Shown here one piece after another: positions 37,701 to 47,345 of a DNA stretch of 64,000 nucleotides. A program made the position numbers and the translations under genes. How positions within the stretch are numbered: position 1 is the first letter of the stretch; each line of letters opens with the position of its first letter. Source of the DNA: Nitrospira sp. (lineage in GTDB: Bacteria > Nitrospirota > Nitrospiria > Nitrospirales > Nitrospiraceae); assembly GCA_024331045.1 (NCBI GenBank), contig JANDJC010000006.1, positions 1 through 64,000 of the forward strand, given 5' to 3'. A model generated the notes under the pieces. The model was not told the origin of the DNA. It was given only the letters and a program-made list of their open reading frames with translations, and did not search any database.

Positions 37701-38134
37701 ACACCATCACCGCCACGGTCACGGTGACGAACGGTCTGGTGGAAACGGACAATCTCATCGTCAGTAGTCCGATTTTGAAAATCACAGGGGCCGGTCGCTA
37801 CGATGCACCGACCGATCACCTGGATTTTGTCACGGCGGTGAGCCCCTTCGGGTCCTATTCTCAATTTCTTCAGACCATTCCCCTGTTCGGACGGATCTTT
37901 GCGGGCGAGCGGAAGGGGGTGGCCACGGCGATCTTTGCGGTGAAGGGGCCTCTTCGTCGACCAGACGTTACCTACCTCCCGGTCAAATCGTTTGCGTCAG
38001 GCTTGTCCGGTCTGGCCCAACTGGCGGTCGACGTGCTCGTCAATTCCTTGAGCATGCCGCTCGATTTGATGGCGCCGGATCAAGAGGAATCGCGCCCGGA
38101 GTCCGAACGAGCGTCGAAACAGGCCAATTCTTAG
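34772..38134 (+). CDS. AsmA-like/DUF748-type large envelope protein
   Basis: N-term TM then LKDLVSQQLEAGLGRTVDVRDVKFLVFPSPRLELSDLRV; C-term GVATAIFAVKGPLRRPDVTYLPVKS; GTG 34772 preferred over 34730 because a TAAGAT -10-like hexamer sits at 34721. Confidence 0.8.
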   Translation: MVSRRVTLVVILALAILIGAVLVLSFKFLTGGQSLKDLVSQQLEAGLGRTVDVRDVKFLVFPSPRLELSDLRVHEPHSDQVLVEAKRVTLVVRLFPLLRQRLVGKRLQIEEPTVTLRRNVGGQWNVLAATGAGESQGWPTEAGGGLFTIQEVILTNGTLTVIDEVGTGGSRSITFDHVEATFLLHPDREIADLRVATGQSEAPGSLALSLNGTVSLTEERAPLDDENSPSPLPPVQFDGQLDVVLLDVKALTDFLGFFPMPTSPEGTASLHSTVQIRPGVVGYDLLLSDLSAKVNEVTLTGKASLSGLLTGQPAFSLTFSSSMVSLSQVMQVVPAGWIDPGLPAVLAERHIQGNVQVVNATLTGAAAEGARLSLTGVFHVQDAQGLIGRDRVLAKDIACDLVVEPGRIRATSVRGTYGAMHLSDGKAMLSFLEAGPWLEVEVSGKTSAAQLIEVFTQTVRVELLSRVLADAREIEGSVEQTFRLAGFLEQGDGLSFVGGEIVAHAVGLTHPSLPDRVTGLNGRFVLSSREVRLERVRGHLGETLVEVQGTMTAGESGALQDVLIEASGPAAELVHALAGKSPGDAVEGRLVARAKLFGAATAPHLRGVVVFDQAKVMVPWLGEKPVGAPATIEFEGDITQAGGLLLSQLDLIAPSLHVPARGRLMIGDSFSADMSIATGTVSLSRLPEWIAKGGLEAGNAEISLDIKGKGTDWSSWRVTGWVALTNGLATVSGMGGGGRVQDLYARVKLVRNGAEIKRLSFKVLDSDIALEALVKNWSTKPVITGKIESNRLDLSLLVPRGERSPLREFFENLAATTQATLSATVADGRYEHLALGALSARLTVQDGLIDIDRISSDSRIGQIAGRLVAQLPQKSPAEVEVSFRATGFPVEAVLRLTDPEDAHGVSGVARVSGSLRGHGRNPHGIAPSLNGKIEILLQDGRILKSNERIIWKILSLLNLPAVLQGKVDLEKEGLPYNTITATVTVTNGLVETDNLIVSSPILKITGAGRYDAPTDHLDFVTAVSPFGSYSQFLQTIPLFGRIFAGERKGVATAIFAVKGPLRRPDVTYLPVKSFASGLSGLAQLAVDVLVNSLSMPLDLMAPDQEESRPESERASKQANS

Positions 38135-38146
38135 GACGGTCGTTTC

Positions 38147-38175
38147 TTGACCAACCATCACCCCCATGGTAGCAT
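38147..38175 (+). promoter_or_regulatory. Putative sigma-70-type promoter for the M24 peptidase gene
   Basis: TTGACC (38147-38152) - 17 nt - TAGCAT (38170-38175). Confidence 0.55.
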
Positions 38176-38224
38176 CCCAAACGGGCCGACGCTGTGCGCC
38201 GGGGCCCGTCGATTCCTCTCATTC

Positions 38225-39385
38225 ATGAAACCATTCCCTCCCCCATCAGATAAATCGGGCAGCGTCGTTCTCTTCATTGCCGCCAGCGAATACGACTCGA
38301 ATTTGTATTATGCGACCAGGTTTATCGCGCCGGATCCGTTTATTTTTCTAGAAGTCAAAGGTGAGCGCATTCTGATCATGAGCGATCTGGAATTTGACCG
38401 TGCCAGGTCTCAGGCTACGGTGGATCGGGTATTGTCCTATTCCGAATTTGAGCGGAGAGCGAAACGGCAGGGAGTGGCGGATCCGACGCCAGTTGACATT
38501 GTCCACCTATTCTTGAAGAAACGGAATGTGGAGACGTTAGTTGTCCCTGCCAATTTTCCGTTTGTTCACGCTGCGCGATTACAAGAATTGGGCTACAGGC
38601 TGACGGCCAAGCGGGATCCCTTTTATGAACGTCGTGCGTTAAAGACCTCAGAAGAAATTCGGTATATCGAGGAAACTCAGCGGGCAACGGAAGAGGCCGT
38701 GGCTGCAGCAATGACGGCCTTGCGCCGGTCGACCATCAAACAAGGGGAACTGTGGCTGGATGGAGAACGGCTCACGTCCGAGTGGGTGAAGAAGCTGATC
38801 AATGTAAAGCTGATGGAACGGGATTGCGTCGCCCAACATACCATTGTGGCAGGGGGCGAGCAGGCCTGTGATCCTCATCATGAGGGATCTGGACCGTTGC
38901 CGGCGAGGCGCACCATCATTTTCGATGTGTTTCCTCGATCAGCCGTCAGTCGGTACTTTGCGGATATGTCACGGACCGTCATCCGCGGCCCCGCGAGTAA
39001 AGACCTGCGGCGATTGTATCAAACGGTCAAGGATGCCCAAGAAGAGGCCATTGCTAAGATCAAGGATGGAGCAGATGGCAAAAAGATTCACCAGGGTATT
39101 TGTGAACGGTTCGAAAAAGCCGGTTATCGGACAGGGAGGGTCAACGGTCGCATGCAGGGGTATTTTCACGGGACTGGTCATGGCGTCGGTCTTGATATCC
39201 ACGAGGCGCCACGGATCAGCCGAACTGGCTCATTGCTCCAGGAGGGGCACGTTGTGACGGTTGAACCAGGTTTGTATTACCCCGGCTTGGGAGCAGTCCG
39301 AATTGAAGACATGGTGGTGGTGACGAAGGATGGCTGCCGGAATCTCACCTCGTTTCCGAAGGTCTTTGAGCTTGACAGCGAGTGA
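38225..39385 (+). CDS. Xaa-Pro aminopeptidase-like M24 family metallopeptidase
   Basis: IIFDVFPRSAVSRYFADMSRTVIRG, GYFHGTGHGVGLDIHEAPRI, VTVEPGLYYPGLGAVRIEDMVVVT; start ATG 38225 consistent with upstream promoter. Confidence 0.9.
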   Translation: MKPFPPPSDKSGSVVLFIAASEYDSNLYYATRFIAPDPFIFLEVKGERILIMSDLEFDRARSQATVDRVLSYSEFERRAKRQGVADPTPVDIVHLFLKKRNVETLVVPANFPFVHAARLQELGYRLTAKRDPFYERRALKTSEEIRYIEETQRATEEAVAAAMTALRRSTIKQGELWLDGERLTSEWVKKLINVKLMERDCVAQHTIVAGGEQACDPHHEGSGPLPARRTIIFDVFPRSAVSRYFADMSRTVIRGPASKDLRRLYQTVKDAQEEAIAKIKDGADGKKIHQGICERFEKAGYRTGRVNGRMQGYFHGTGHGVGLDIHEAPRISRTGSLLQEGHVVTVEPGLYYPGLGAVRIEDMVVVTKDGCRNLTSFPKVFELDSE

Positions 39386-39432
39386 TTCGCATGTGCCCCG
39401 TGCCCTCGTTGAGTCACCGAAGGCTCAATCCG

Positions 39433-39846
39433 TTAGGGCGTGCCGCCTATCTGGGCGATCGAGGATGCGTCCTCGCCCTGTCGTTCGTATGGTTGTTTTC
39501 CCAGTTCTTTGATCAGTTGTTGAAGCCGGGACCAATCTGGCTCGCTCAAGTCGAGGAACTCCAGTCCAAACAGGCCGTTGCCGATCCACCGAACAACTGC
39601 CTGACGGACGTGGATGGATTGTCCGTCGTCCCCTATTTCCAGGCGTAAGTCCAGGCTGGTGCCTGGCCGCACCGGGGCTGAACTAAAAATTTTACATCCG
39701 AACAGAGAAATGTCTTGTAAGACGCCGTTTCCAGAGACAATGTTGACCGAGTGAAACGAGCTACGAAATCGAACGGGGAATCGTGGGTGACGACGACTAT
39801 CCATAAGAGGGAGGAAAGACTCTCTCGCCTGGTGATCTCCGCACAT
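39433..39846 (-). CDS. PilZ domain protein
   Basis: RRHPRFPVRFRSSF...GVLQDISLFGCKIFSS...VVRWIGNGLFGLEFLDLSEPDWSRLQQLI; start may be ATG at 39804. Confidence 0.82.
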   Translation of the reverse strand: MCGDHQARESFLPLMDSRRHPRFPVRFRSSFHSVNIVSGNGVLQDISLFGCKIFSSAPVRPGTSLDLRLEIGDDGQSIHVRQAVVRWIGNGLFGLEFLDLSEPDWSRLQQLIKELGKQPYERQGEDASSIAQIGGTP

Positions 39847-39876
39847 GCTCGACCAACCCGGCCCGCTACCGTTGCC

Positions 39877-41295
39877 TTAGGCTGCCTCAGGGACTGTTTT
39901 TACCTTGGAGGCTTGGCCTAGGATATCTAAGGCGGCAATGCGATAGGCCTCAGCATACGTGGGGAAGTTAAAGACGTTGTCAATAAAGGATTCGATGGTT
40001 GCGCCCTGTTGAAGGGCCAATTGTCCGATGTGAACCAATTCCGTCGCTCCATCGCCCACCACCTGGACGCCCAACAGTCGCTCCGCCGAGGGGTCGGCCA
40101 CCATTTTGAGCAGACCGTGACCTGCGCCGGAGATTTGCGCACGGGCGACTTCTTCATACCGGGCTCGTCCGATCAGGGGGGCTCGGTACCGTTCGCGGGC
40201 GCTTCGTTCATCCAGGCCGATGCTGGCCATTTCGGGGATAGTATAGATGCCTACCGGAATGGTGGAGGCTGCATCCCCTACGGGGAGCCCTAGCGCATGC
40301 CGCACCGCTCTGCGTCCTTGCTCCATGGCCTTTGATGCAAGGGCGGGGGGGCCGACCATGTCGCCAACAGCGTAAATGTGTGGGACTTCTGTTTGGCAAT
40401 ATTCATTGACCGGCACGGTTCCCTTGTCAGTAGCTGTAAGACCAGCGGCACCGAGATTGAGGCCTTCGAGGTTGGCCTGTCGGCCGAGTGCCACCAACAG
40501 TTTTTCACTTCTCACTGTTTCTCCGCTTCCCAGTGTCGTGACGACATGGGCAGCTCCATCCCATCGAACGTCATGGATTGTCTGTCCTCCCAGGTATCGT
40601 CCACCGTTTGACTCGAAGGCGGCGAGGAAGTGCGCGACGAGTTCGGGATCCATGAACTGAAGGGGCATGGGGGCTCGATCAATGAGTGTTACTTCCGTGC
40701 CCAGAATGGAAAAGACAGAAGCGTATTCGCATCCGATGACGCCTCCTCCGATGATGGCAAGGGATTTAGGCAGATAGATCATCGACAGTAATGAATCGCT
40801 GTCCAGGATGTGCTCGTGATCCACGGGGATGTCTTCCGGGTTTCTGGGGCGTGAGCCGGTGGCTAACACGATGATCGGGGCCGTGAAGAGCTGCATGCCC
40901 CCATCAACCGTCTCCATTTCAATGACAGTGGCGCTGCGAAATCGCGCCCGGCCGTGGAAGAGATGGATTCCATTGCGGCGAAGCTGGAAACTCATGAACC
41001 GGTCATGTGCCTTGACGACTTCCTCCAATCGGCTTAGAAGCGTCGCGATTTGCATGTCCGGTTTGAGACTACAGTCGAAAGCCTTGCTCGTTCGCTGGAG
41101 GCGGTCCAACTGAAGGGCGCTCTCGCGTAAGGTTTTGCTGGGAATGGTTCCCCTGTAGACACAACTGCCACCGATACCGCGCTCTTGCTCGATGAGCGCG
41201 ACTCGTTTGCCGGCCTTGGCTCCCTGGATCGCAGCCTTTTGGCCAGCAGGCCCGGCTCCGATCACGATAATATCGAAGGTGAACGAACGACTCAT
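39877..41295 (-). CDS. sthA: SthA-like soluble NAD(P) transhydrogenase / FAD-dependent disulfide reductase family
   Basis: FDIIVIGAGPAGQKAAIQGAKAGKRVALIEQERGIGGSCVYRGTIPSKTLRE; SthA-type CxxxGTIPSK site lacking the second Cys. Confidence 0.85.
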   Translation of the reverse strand: MSRSFTFDIIVIGAGPAGQKAAIQGAKAGKRVALIEQERGIGGSCVYRGTIPSKTLRESALQLDRLQRTSKAFDCSLKPDMQIATLLSRLEEVVKAHDRFMSFQLRRNGIHLFHGRARFRSATVIEMETVDGGMQLFTAPIIVLATGSRPRNPEDIPVDHEHILDSDSLLSMIYLPKSLAIIGGGVIGCEYASVFSILGTEVTLIDRAPMPLQFMDPELVAHFLAAFESNGGRYLGGQTIHDVRWDGAAHVVTTLGSGETVRSEKLLVALGRQANLEGLNLGAAGLTATDKGTVPVNEYCQTEVPHIYAVGDMVGPPALASKAMEQGRRAVRHALGLPVGDAASTIPVGIYTIPEMASIGLDERSARERYRAPLIGRARYEEVARAQISGAGHGLLKMVADPSAERLLGVQVVGDGATELVHIGQLALQQGATIESFIDNVFNFPTYAEAYRIAALDILGQASKVKTVPEAA

Positions 41296-42155
41296 AGGTT
41301 CATCGATTCTACAATGGCCAGGACTTTGTCTTTGCTCTTAACCAACTGCTCGACATCATTGGGGTAAAGATTCAATTCCACGAAAGCCGGATGGTCGCGC
41401 AACGTCTCCTCGGGTATCTCGTCGGGAAACAACAGATGAGTCGCCAACCAATCGGCCACGCAGGTAAGAACACATTCCTGTCTGAAAGAAGGGGCATGGT
41501 CATAGTCCTTGTAGTATTGCGTGGTTTCGACCACTTGTTTGGGCAACCCCCATTGTTCTCCAATGATGCCACCAATTCGTGTGTGGTGTCCCTCAACCAG
41601 AATGTCCACCGTTGCTTTATCGAGAGGAAGGTTTTGCTCTCGTGCGATGGCTACCACTGTTCGTAAAACAACAGGTTTTCCGATCTCATGGAGCAGTCCG
41701 CAGAGATAGGCGCTTTCCACGTTCACTCGACGAGCCCGGGCGATCTCTTTCGCAAATGCGCCGCTGGCGAGGGAATGCTGCCACAGCGTTCTGACCCGCT
41801 CTTCATGACCGGGCACCTGAAAGATGCCAGCCTTGATTGATGCGGCAAAGGTGATCTCCGACAAAAGAGTCAAGCCCAACATTGCGATGGCATGTTGCAA
41901 AGACACGACAGGACTGCGAGGCATATAGGCGGGGGAATTCACAATGCGCAGCACGTGGGCGGCCAGGGCCTGGTCTTTGTGGATAAGGGCCGCCAATTTC
42001 GCTGCATCAGCCTTTGGGTCGGCCGCCAAGGCCATCACTTCACTGGCCACCTGGGGTAACAGGGGCAGATGAAGCTCACCATGCTCAACCTTGCGCAGGA
42101 AGGCCCGCTCGATTGCCTCAAGGGAATCTGTAGCGGTCGAGAAATCGGAGGGCAT
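41292..42155 (-). CDS. HDOD domain protein
   Basis: LPLLPQVASEVMALAADPKADAAKLAALIHKDQALAAHVLRIVNSPAYMPRSPVVSLQHAIAMLGL...LLHEIGKPVVL; ATGA overlap with sthA-like gene. Confidence 0.92.
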   Translation of the reverse strand: MPSDFSTATDSLEAIERAFLRKVEHGELHLPLLPQVASEVMALAADPKADAAKLAALIHKDQALAAHVLRIVNSPAYMPRSPVVSLQHAIAMLGLTLLSEITFAASIKAGIFQVPGHEERVRTLWQHSLASGAFAKEIARARRVNVESAYLCGLLHEIGKPVVLRTVVAIAREQNLPLDKATVDILVEGHHTRIGGIIGEQWGLPKQVVETTQYYKDYDHAPSFRQECVLTCVADWLATHLLFPDEIPEETLRDHPAFVELNLYPNDVEQLVKSKDKVLAIVESMNL

Positions 42156-42408
42156 AGAGACGAGTTCCTTGGCTCAAAGCGTGATCCGGTTCGTACGACG
42201 CATTCCTTTGTCGGAATGTTGTGGCTTGAAGTTTAGCGGTGGCCGAACCCCCCGGACCATTGATGAGAGGGAAGGTGATGCGGTAAAGGAACGCCACGGG
42301 GGGCTACTCGGTACCACCTCTGCTCATGGACAGTTTGAAGGAGGAAGAGAAAAGGGGAGAGGCCACCCTCCCCCCCTATAGGATGACAGAACGAAACAAT
42401 GCCGAAAC

Positions 42409-42873
42409 TCACGGTTTGTAGCAGGACCGGTCGGCTGGCTTCCCGTCGTGCGAGAACTGATTTTCAAACGCCATCACCTGCCAAATCTGTTCCTCGGTCA
42501 GCAGACCCTTGTTGCCCTTCATTTTGGTTTTGGGAACACCTTCAGCGATTCGCCAGAACCAATAGGCGTCCGAATACCGACATACGATTTTGGGATCGCG
42601 GAGATCACGCGCTCCCTTCTTGACAGGCTTGCCGTCCTTGCCGTGGCAACTGGCGCAATTGACATCGGTTTTATATTCCCCCATGTAAATTTTTCGCCCC
42701 TCTTCGATAAATTTAGGGTCGGTCCACCCTCCAGGGGGCATTTTTTTGTCCGCGTACTCGGGAGGAACGGGAGGCAGCGGCGGCAAATCTTCCGCCGACG
42801 TCGAGTTTGCTGAAGAAAGGAATAGTACGCCTCCCATGATCATGACTGACAGCCGACACATCTTTCGAATCAT
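42409..42873 (-). CDS. Secreted c-type cytochrome
   Basis: Signal peptide; haem motif CASCHGKDGKPVKKGARDLRDP; start ATG 42873. Confidence 0.88.
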   Translation of the reverse strand: MIRKMCRLSVMIMGGVLFLSSANSTSAEDLPPLPPVPPEYADKKMPPGGWTDPKFIEEGRKIYMGEYKTDVNCASCHGKDGKPVKKGARDLRDPKIVCRYSDAYWFWRIAEGVPKTKMKGNKGLLTEEQIWQVMAFENQFSHDGKPADRSCYKP

Positions 42874-42973
42874 CTGCACCTCCTTAACTGCCTGCAATGT
42901 GGCATGATTACTGTGAAGTTTGACCGCAATGCTTTGAGCCGTGTAGAAAGGACCGGCCAGCAAACAGCCGGTA

Positions 42974-42979
42974 ACTATA
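42974..42979 (-). promoter_or_regulatory. Putative -10 element (TATAGT on - strand) for the cytochrome gene
   Basis: tgtgcTATAGTta on the minus strand, with TTCTGG 17 nt upstream (weak -35). Confidence 0.4.
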
Positions 42980-43381
42980 GCACAAATGTTTAATAGCCAG
43001 AACAGTTTGGATAAAAATTTGTTTTGCTGGTGCGCAGAGCAAGCACGGCATGGAAGAAACCCTCAAACATGACGGGGCAGGGGTGAGAGCCGGCGGTGAG
43101 ATTCAGGGCCTGATCGGACGGGAAGGTTGGATTTCGATCCCCCATGTTCTGCGTAGATGCGCAGAGGGATGCTGAGCAGCAAGAGAGCAAATCCACCACT
43201 ATCGGAATGGCGAATGGGCGGAATGTTGAAATGTTGAATGGGTAAGGAGAGTCACAAGGGAAGGCCTCCACGGAAACGACAGGCGTAACCGTCTTCCATG
43301 ATGGCAGCTCGAGAACCATGGTCCTGGCACGAATGAAACGAGGCACGAATAAGGATTGAGGCGGAAGAAAGGAGTCGCGGC

Positions 43382-43711
43382 ATGCAAGTGGTCAACTTGG
43401 CTGACTACCGGCAGTTTAGCAGTGACAAAATGAAAAAGAACAATGTGTTCGAAACCAAGCGGTTATTTTGCGATGTCTATTGCTTTGAGCCAGGGCAGGA
43501 ACAGAAGGGACATACCCACGGGGAGCAAGACAAGATCTATTTTGTTTTGGAAGGAGAGGGAACATTTCAAGTAGGAATGGACAAGCGGGTGCTGGGCGAA
43601 GGACAGGGAACGATCGCGCCTGCGGGCGAAGAACACGGGGTGAAAAATCATACGCAAAACCGGTTGCGGGTGCTGGTGTTCGTCGCACCAAATCCGTCTT
43701 CACACCTATGA
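43382..43711 (+). CDS. Cupin domain protein
   Basis: CFEPGQEQKGHTHGEQDKIYFVLEGEGTFQVG...GTIAPAGEEHGVKN. Confidence 0.88.
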   Translation: MQVVNLADYRQFSSDKMKKNNVFETKRLFCDVYCFEPGQEQKGHTHGEQDKIYFVLEGEGTFQVGMDKRVLGEGQGTIAPAGEEHGVKNHTQNRLRVLVFVAPNPSSHL

Positions 43712-43746
43712 GAGGCGTTTGCCAGTGGCGAGTGGAATCGGCTTGG

Positions 43747-44103
43747 TTATTGGGAAGGCGCGGAGACCATCGGACCAACGGAGATGCACCCCTCGATAAA
43801 TTCTGCCCGGCACTGACTGCCTGGAGGGATGACCTCATTGACGATTGCCTTAAAATCGTCAACCGTTAACGGGCCTCGAACATGGTCGATCAGGACGTGT
43901 CCTTCGACCAGATCCATGTCCACGCGCTTGACGCCCGGGATCTGAGACAACCGCTGGGCGATCCGTTCTCTCTGCGCTGGACATTCGGAGCCTGATAAGG
44001 TCAAGGCAATGCGATCGTTTACTTGTTGCTCGGCATGGAGGTCGCCACTGATAAAAACGACGACATTGATAATGGCAAAAATCGATGTTCGGCCAATCTT
44101 CAT
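43747..44103 (-). CDS. Secreted HMA-like domain protein
   Basis: N-term signal sequence; ALTLSGSECPAQRERIAQRLSQIPGVKRVDMDLVEGHVLIDH resembles HMA beta-alpha-beta core. Confidence 0.6.
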   Translation of the reverse strand: MKIGRTSIFAIINVVVFISGDLHAEQQVNDRIALTLSGSECPAQRERIAQRLSQIPGVKRVDMDLVEGHVLIDHVRGPLTVDDFKAIVNEVIPPGSQCRAEFIEGCISVGPMVSAPSQ

Positions 44104-44339
44104 GATGATCCGTCCTTCTGTTTCAGAAGGGCCAAGGTTGCGACCAAGAGAATGCCCCCACCAAGCGTGATTTTTCAGCCTTGGCAAAGAAGGCCGCTTG
44201 ATTAGTGGCACCATACAGGAAGGTGCGCAGTCTTTCAATACCGACAATGCCGAGCGAGCTATATTGAACGGCGCCGTCTCCCTTTGTTTACCTGGGCTGT
44301 CCGAAGAGGGAGAAAAGCGGATACTCGACGATGCGTCGG

Positions 44340-46205
44340 TCACTTGACAATATGATGAACCGCTTCGACGATCGCCCGCGCGCCGATTCCGTAATGATCG
44401 ATTAATTCCTCAGGCTTGCCACTATGGGGAATCTGGCGGACGGCCAGCTTATGCACCTTGATTCCTTCCGTTGAAACAGCATCCAGCACGGCATCGCCGA
44501 GACCGCCGTGAGCATAATGGTCTTCGACCGTGAGAATACGGTTTTGTGTTGCCCTGGCGCTGTCGAGGAGGGTGGTACGGTCAATGGGGGTGATGCTGTA
44601 CAGATCGATTACGCGGACCATGATTCCCCCTGTCCGCAGTTCATCATGGGCCTTGAGGGCTTCAAAAAGAGTGATGCCGGCTGCCACAATCGTTAACGAG
44701 TCAGAAGAACTTTGTCGAAGAACTTTGCTTCCACCGATGTGAAAGGTTTCTTCCGGTCCATACAGCACCGGAGTCTTTGGTCTGCTGGCACGGATGTAGA
44801 CCATACCCTTGTGGTGGGCGGCTGCTTCGACGAGCCGATGGGTCGCCGCGCCGTCTGCGGGATACAAGACTGTCATGTTTGGCTGTGCGGCCATCATTGC
44901 GAGATCTTCGAGCCCCATTTGGGAAGGGCCGTCTTCACCGATGCTGACCCCCACGTGGGTGCCGACCAACTTGATATTGGATTCGCTGATGGCAGCCATG
45001 CGGATAAAATCGTAGGCACGTGTAAAGAACGCGGCGAAAGTGGAAACGAACGGAATCTTGCCACAGGCCGCGAGACCTACGGCGGTACCCACCATGTTTT
45101 GCTCGGCGATGAAATTTTCAAAAAACCGATCCGGAAATTTCTTGGCAAATTTGTCGGTGTAGGTGGAGTTCTTGACGTCGGCGTCGAGCGCGACCACCGA
45201 AGGATTGGCATCTCCAAGGGCGACGAGTGCTGTTCCGAAGGCTTCGCGCGTTGCGATCATGTCACCCGGTTTATAAGGGGGGGGAGCCATGGGCATCGTT
45301 GGTTTCTGGCTAGAGACAAATGAAGGAGGAGTGTTGATCTTTGGTACGAAGTCGGTTGGTTTAAGGAGCCTCGTCAATTCGTTGATGGCCTGTTGTGACT
45401 CGGGCCCCTTAGGGATCGGTTTGCCATGCCAACCGGGATGGTCTTCCATGAAGGAGACCCCTTTCCCTTTGATCGTTTTAGCGAGCAACACCGTTGGGAC
45501 GTTTTTCGTCCGTGCTGCCTTCTCAAACGCTGTCAGCAACGCCTTGTGGTTGTGGCCATCGACAAGGACCGTGTTCCATCCAAAGCCGCGCCAACGAGCT
45601 TTATAGGCTTGCATGTCGTACTGCAACATGGTTGGGTCGCTTTGCCCCAGGCGATTGACATCCACAATGGCGCAGAGGTTATCCAGCTTAAAGTGACGGG
45701 CCAGCTCGACCGCTTCCCAGACGGAGCCTTCAACGGATTCACCGTCTCCCATTAAGACATAGATCCGAGCCCCGTTTTTTTCGAGCCGCTTGGCGTTGAG
45801 CGCTAGTCCGACACCCATGGCCAGTCCTTGCCCTAAGGAGCCGGTTGCGACGTCAACAAACGGCAGCCGGGGAGTTGGGTGGCCTTCCAGATCAGACTCA
45901 AGGGTTCGCAGCTTCAAGAGATCGTCGGTTGGGAAAAGACCGGCTTCTGCCCAGGCCGCGTAGAGAAGCGGCGCCGCATGGCCTTTTGAGAGAACAAATC
46001 GATCGTTCTGAGGAGCCTTGGGATTGTGAAGATCGTACCGCATCACTGAAAAAAACAGCACAGCGACAATGTCGGCTGCCGAACAGCAACTCGATGGGTG
46101 ACCGCTCCCCGCTTCGCTGGTGGCGCGCACACTTTCAATGCGAAGGCGAGTCGCCGTGTTTCGAAGAAAAGTTAAGAGATCGGACGATCGATTTGAACCG
46201 GCCAT
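44340..46205 (-). CDS. tkt: Transketolase
   Basis: GSGHPSSCCSAADIVAVLFF, VLMGDGESVEGSVWEA, ENFIAEQNMVGTAVGLA; start ATG 46205 preceded by gaaggag. Confidence 0.95.
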   Translation of the reverse strand: MAGSNRSSDLLTFLRNTATRLRIESVRATSEAGSGHPSSCCSAADIVAVLFFSVMRYDLHNPKAPQNDRFVLSKGHAAPLLYAAWAEAGLFPTDDLLKLRTLESDLEGHPTPRLPFVDVATGSLGQGLAMGVGLALNAKRLEKNGARIYVLMGDGESVEGSVWEAVELARHFKLDNLCAIVDVNRLGQSDPTMLQYDMQAYKARWRGFGWNTVLVDGHNHKALLTAFEKAARTKNVPTVLLAKTIKGKGVSFMEDHPGWHGKPIPKGPESQQAINELTRLLKPTDFVPKINTPPSFVSSQKPTMPMAPPPYKPGDMIATREAFGTALVALGDANPSVVALDADVKNSTYTDKFAKKFPDRFFENFIAEQNMVGTAVGLAACGKIPFVSTFAAFFTRAYDFIRMAAISESNIKLVGTHVGVSIGEDGPSQMGLEDLAMMAAQPNMTVLYPADGAATHRLVEAAAHHKGMVYIRASRPKTPVLYGPEETFHIGGSKVLRQSSSDSLTIVAAGITLFEALKAHDELRTGGIMVRVIDLYSITPIDRTTLLDSARATQNRILTVEDHYAHGGLGDAVLDAVSTEGIKVHKLAVRQIPHSGKPEELIDHYGIGARAIVEAVHHIVK

Positions 46206-46310
46206 GGAAGCTCCTTCTGTCAAGATGCCAAGTGGGAGAGAGCAGCCACCCAACTGCCCCTTATCATCTTTTTGTGGGCTTGTGGGCTGGGTTGGATGGT
46301 CCATTGTTGG

Positions 46311-46339
46311 AAGCTAGCAAATCACGAGGGGTGAGTCAA
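46311..46339 (-). promoter_or_regulatory. Putative sigma-70-type promoter for transketolase gene
   Basis: On - strand TTGACT - 17 nt - TAGCTT. Confidence 0.55.
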
Positions 46340-46528
46340 TTGATCAAAGCAATTGCTGTAGTCAATGTTGATCCTACGATCCGCTTCCGATCCGCTTCCT
46401 GATGGATTCGGTTCCGTTTTGCACGAACGTCACCACAGCCTCTTCGCGGCCTCTTCGCTAGAGGTGTTGGTCGCGAGACCGACAGCATACAGGCAGTATA
46501 TAGAATTGAAGCCTTCGTTTGACGTTCG

Positions 46529-46978
46529 TTATGTCGTGACTTGCACCTCGTTCGAGCAAGAGCTGTGAACACCGTTGTATGCGCTCACCGCAAAGTAGTA
46601 TGTCGAGTTGGGGTCGAGATCAGTAACGGTGCCTTGCGGGGTTGAAACGAACTGCGATTCCTCATAAGCGCAAGACCCCACCTGATTGGGTGATTGCTTG
46701 CCATAATGAATGTAATAGCCGACGACGGTCGGATCGGAGACGGGGTCCCATTCCAAGGTGACCGCTGCTCCGGCTGCCGACAGAGAGGACGTCATGAGTC
46801 CCTGCTCATTGCCGGTTCCACATGCGGTGAAGAGGAGACCAAGGGTTGCGACGATTGCCGTAACGACGGAACGAATGGGATGGGCGGATGGGGATTGAAT
46901 TGCTTGGCGGATGAGTCCAATCGATCTCGTATGCTCCGATGACGTTTCCAACTTTCCCAACAATCGCTTGCTGCTCAT
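46529..46978 (-). CDS. Lipoprotein with one fibronectin type III-like domain
   Basis: Lipobox-like LLFTACGTG; VTLEWDPVSDPTVVGYYIHYGKQ...VTDLDPNSTYYFAVSAYNGVHSSCSNEV. Confidence 0.75.
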   Translation of the reverse strand: MSSKRLLGKLETSSEHTRSIGLIRQAIQSPSAHPIRSVVTAIVATLGLLFTACGTGNEQGLMTSSLSAAGAAVTLEWDPVSDPTVVGYYIHYGKQSPNQVGSCAYEESQFVSTPQGTVTDLDPNSTYYFAVSAYNGVHSSCSNEVQVTT

Positions 46979-47194
46979 AGTTTGTTCCTCCTCCCAATTG
47001 GTCTGGCCGACTGCGCCACACTCGCGATGGGAGCCGCTCCGAATCCTAACGACCGTTCGGTCTGGCCCAGTCCGCGTCAATTCTGAGCCGGAAGGGTGCA
47101 ATCCAAGTGCCGCGACAGGGAGAGTTTGAACCGTTGAATTAACAAAGGGATTTGCGTGATTCGACGCCGCAGGTGAAGGTCAGGTCGTTCAAGA

Positions 47195-47222
47195 TTTTCC
47201 ACGCAGGTTCGCCTGTGGAAAA
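47195..47222. terminator. Hairpin, possible terminator downstream of the TauE/SafE gene
   Basis: ttttcca-cg-cagg-ttcg-cctg-tggaaaa: 7+4 bp stem with TTCG loop, flanked by A/T tracts. Confidence 0.4.
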
Positions 47223-47345
47223 GGAGTAGTCGATTGCTCTCAATTGCATGATTTCATTTCCGGATGTGGATGGTTGGTAAGGTGTAATGATGTTCGGGAA
47301 CGAACAGAGGATTTGTCGGAAGGGTAGGAGAGGCCGCTCTGCTGT

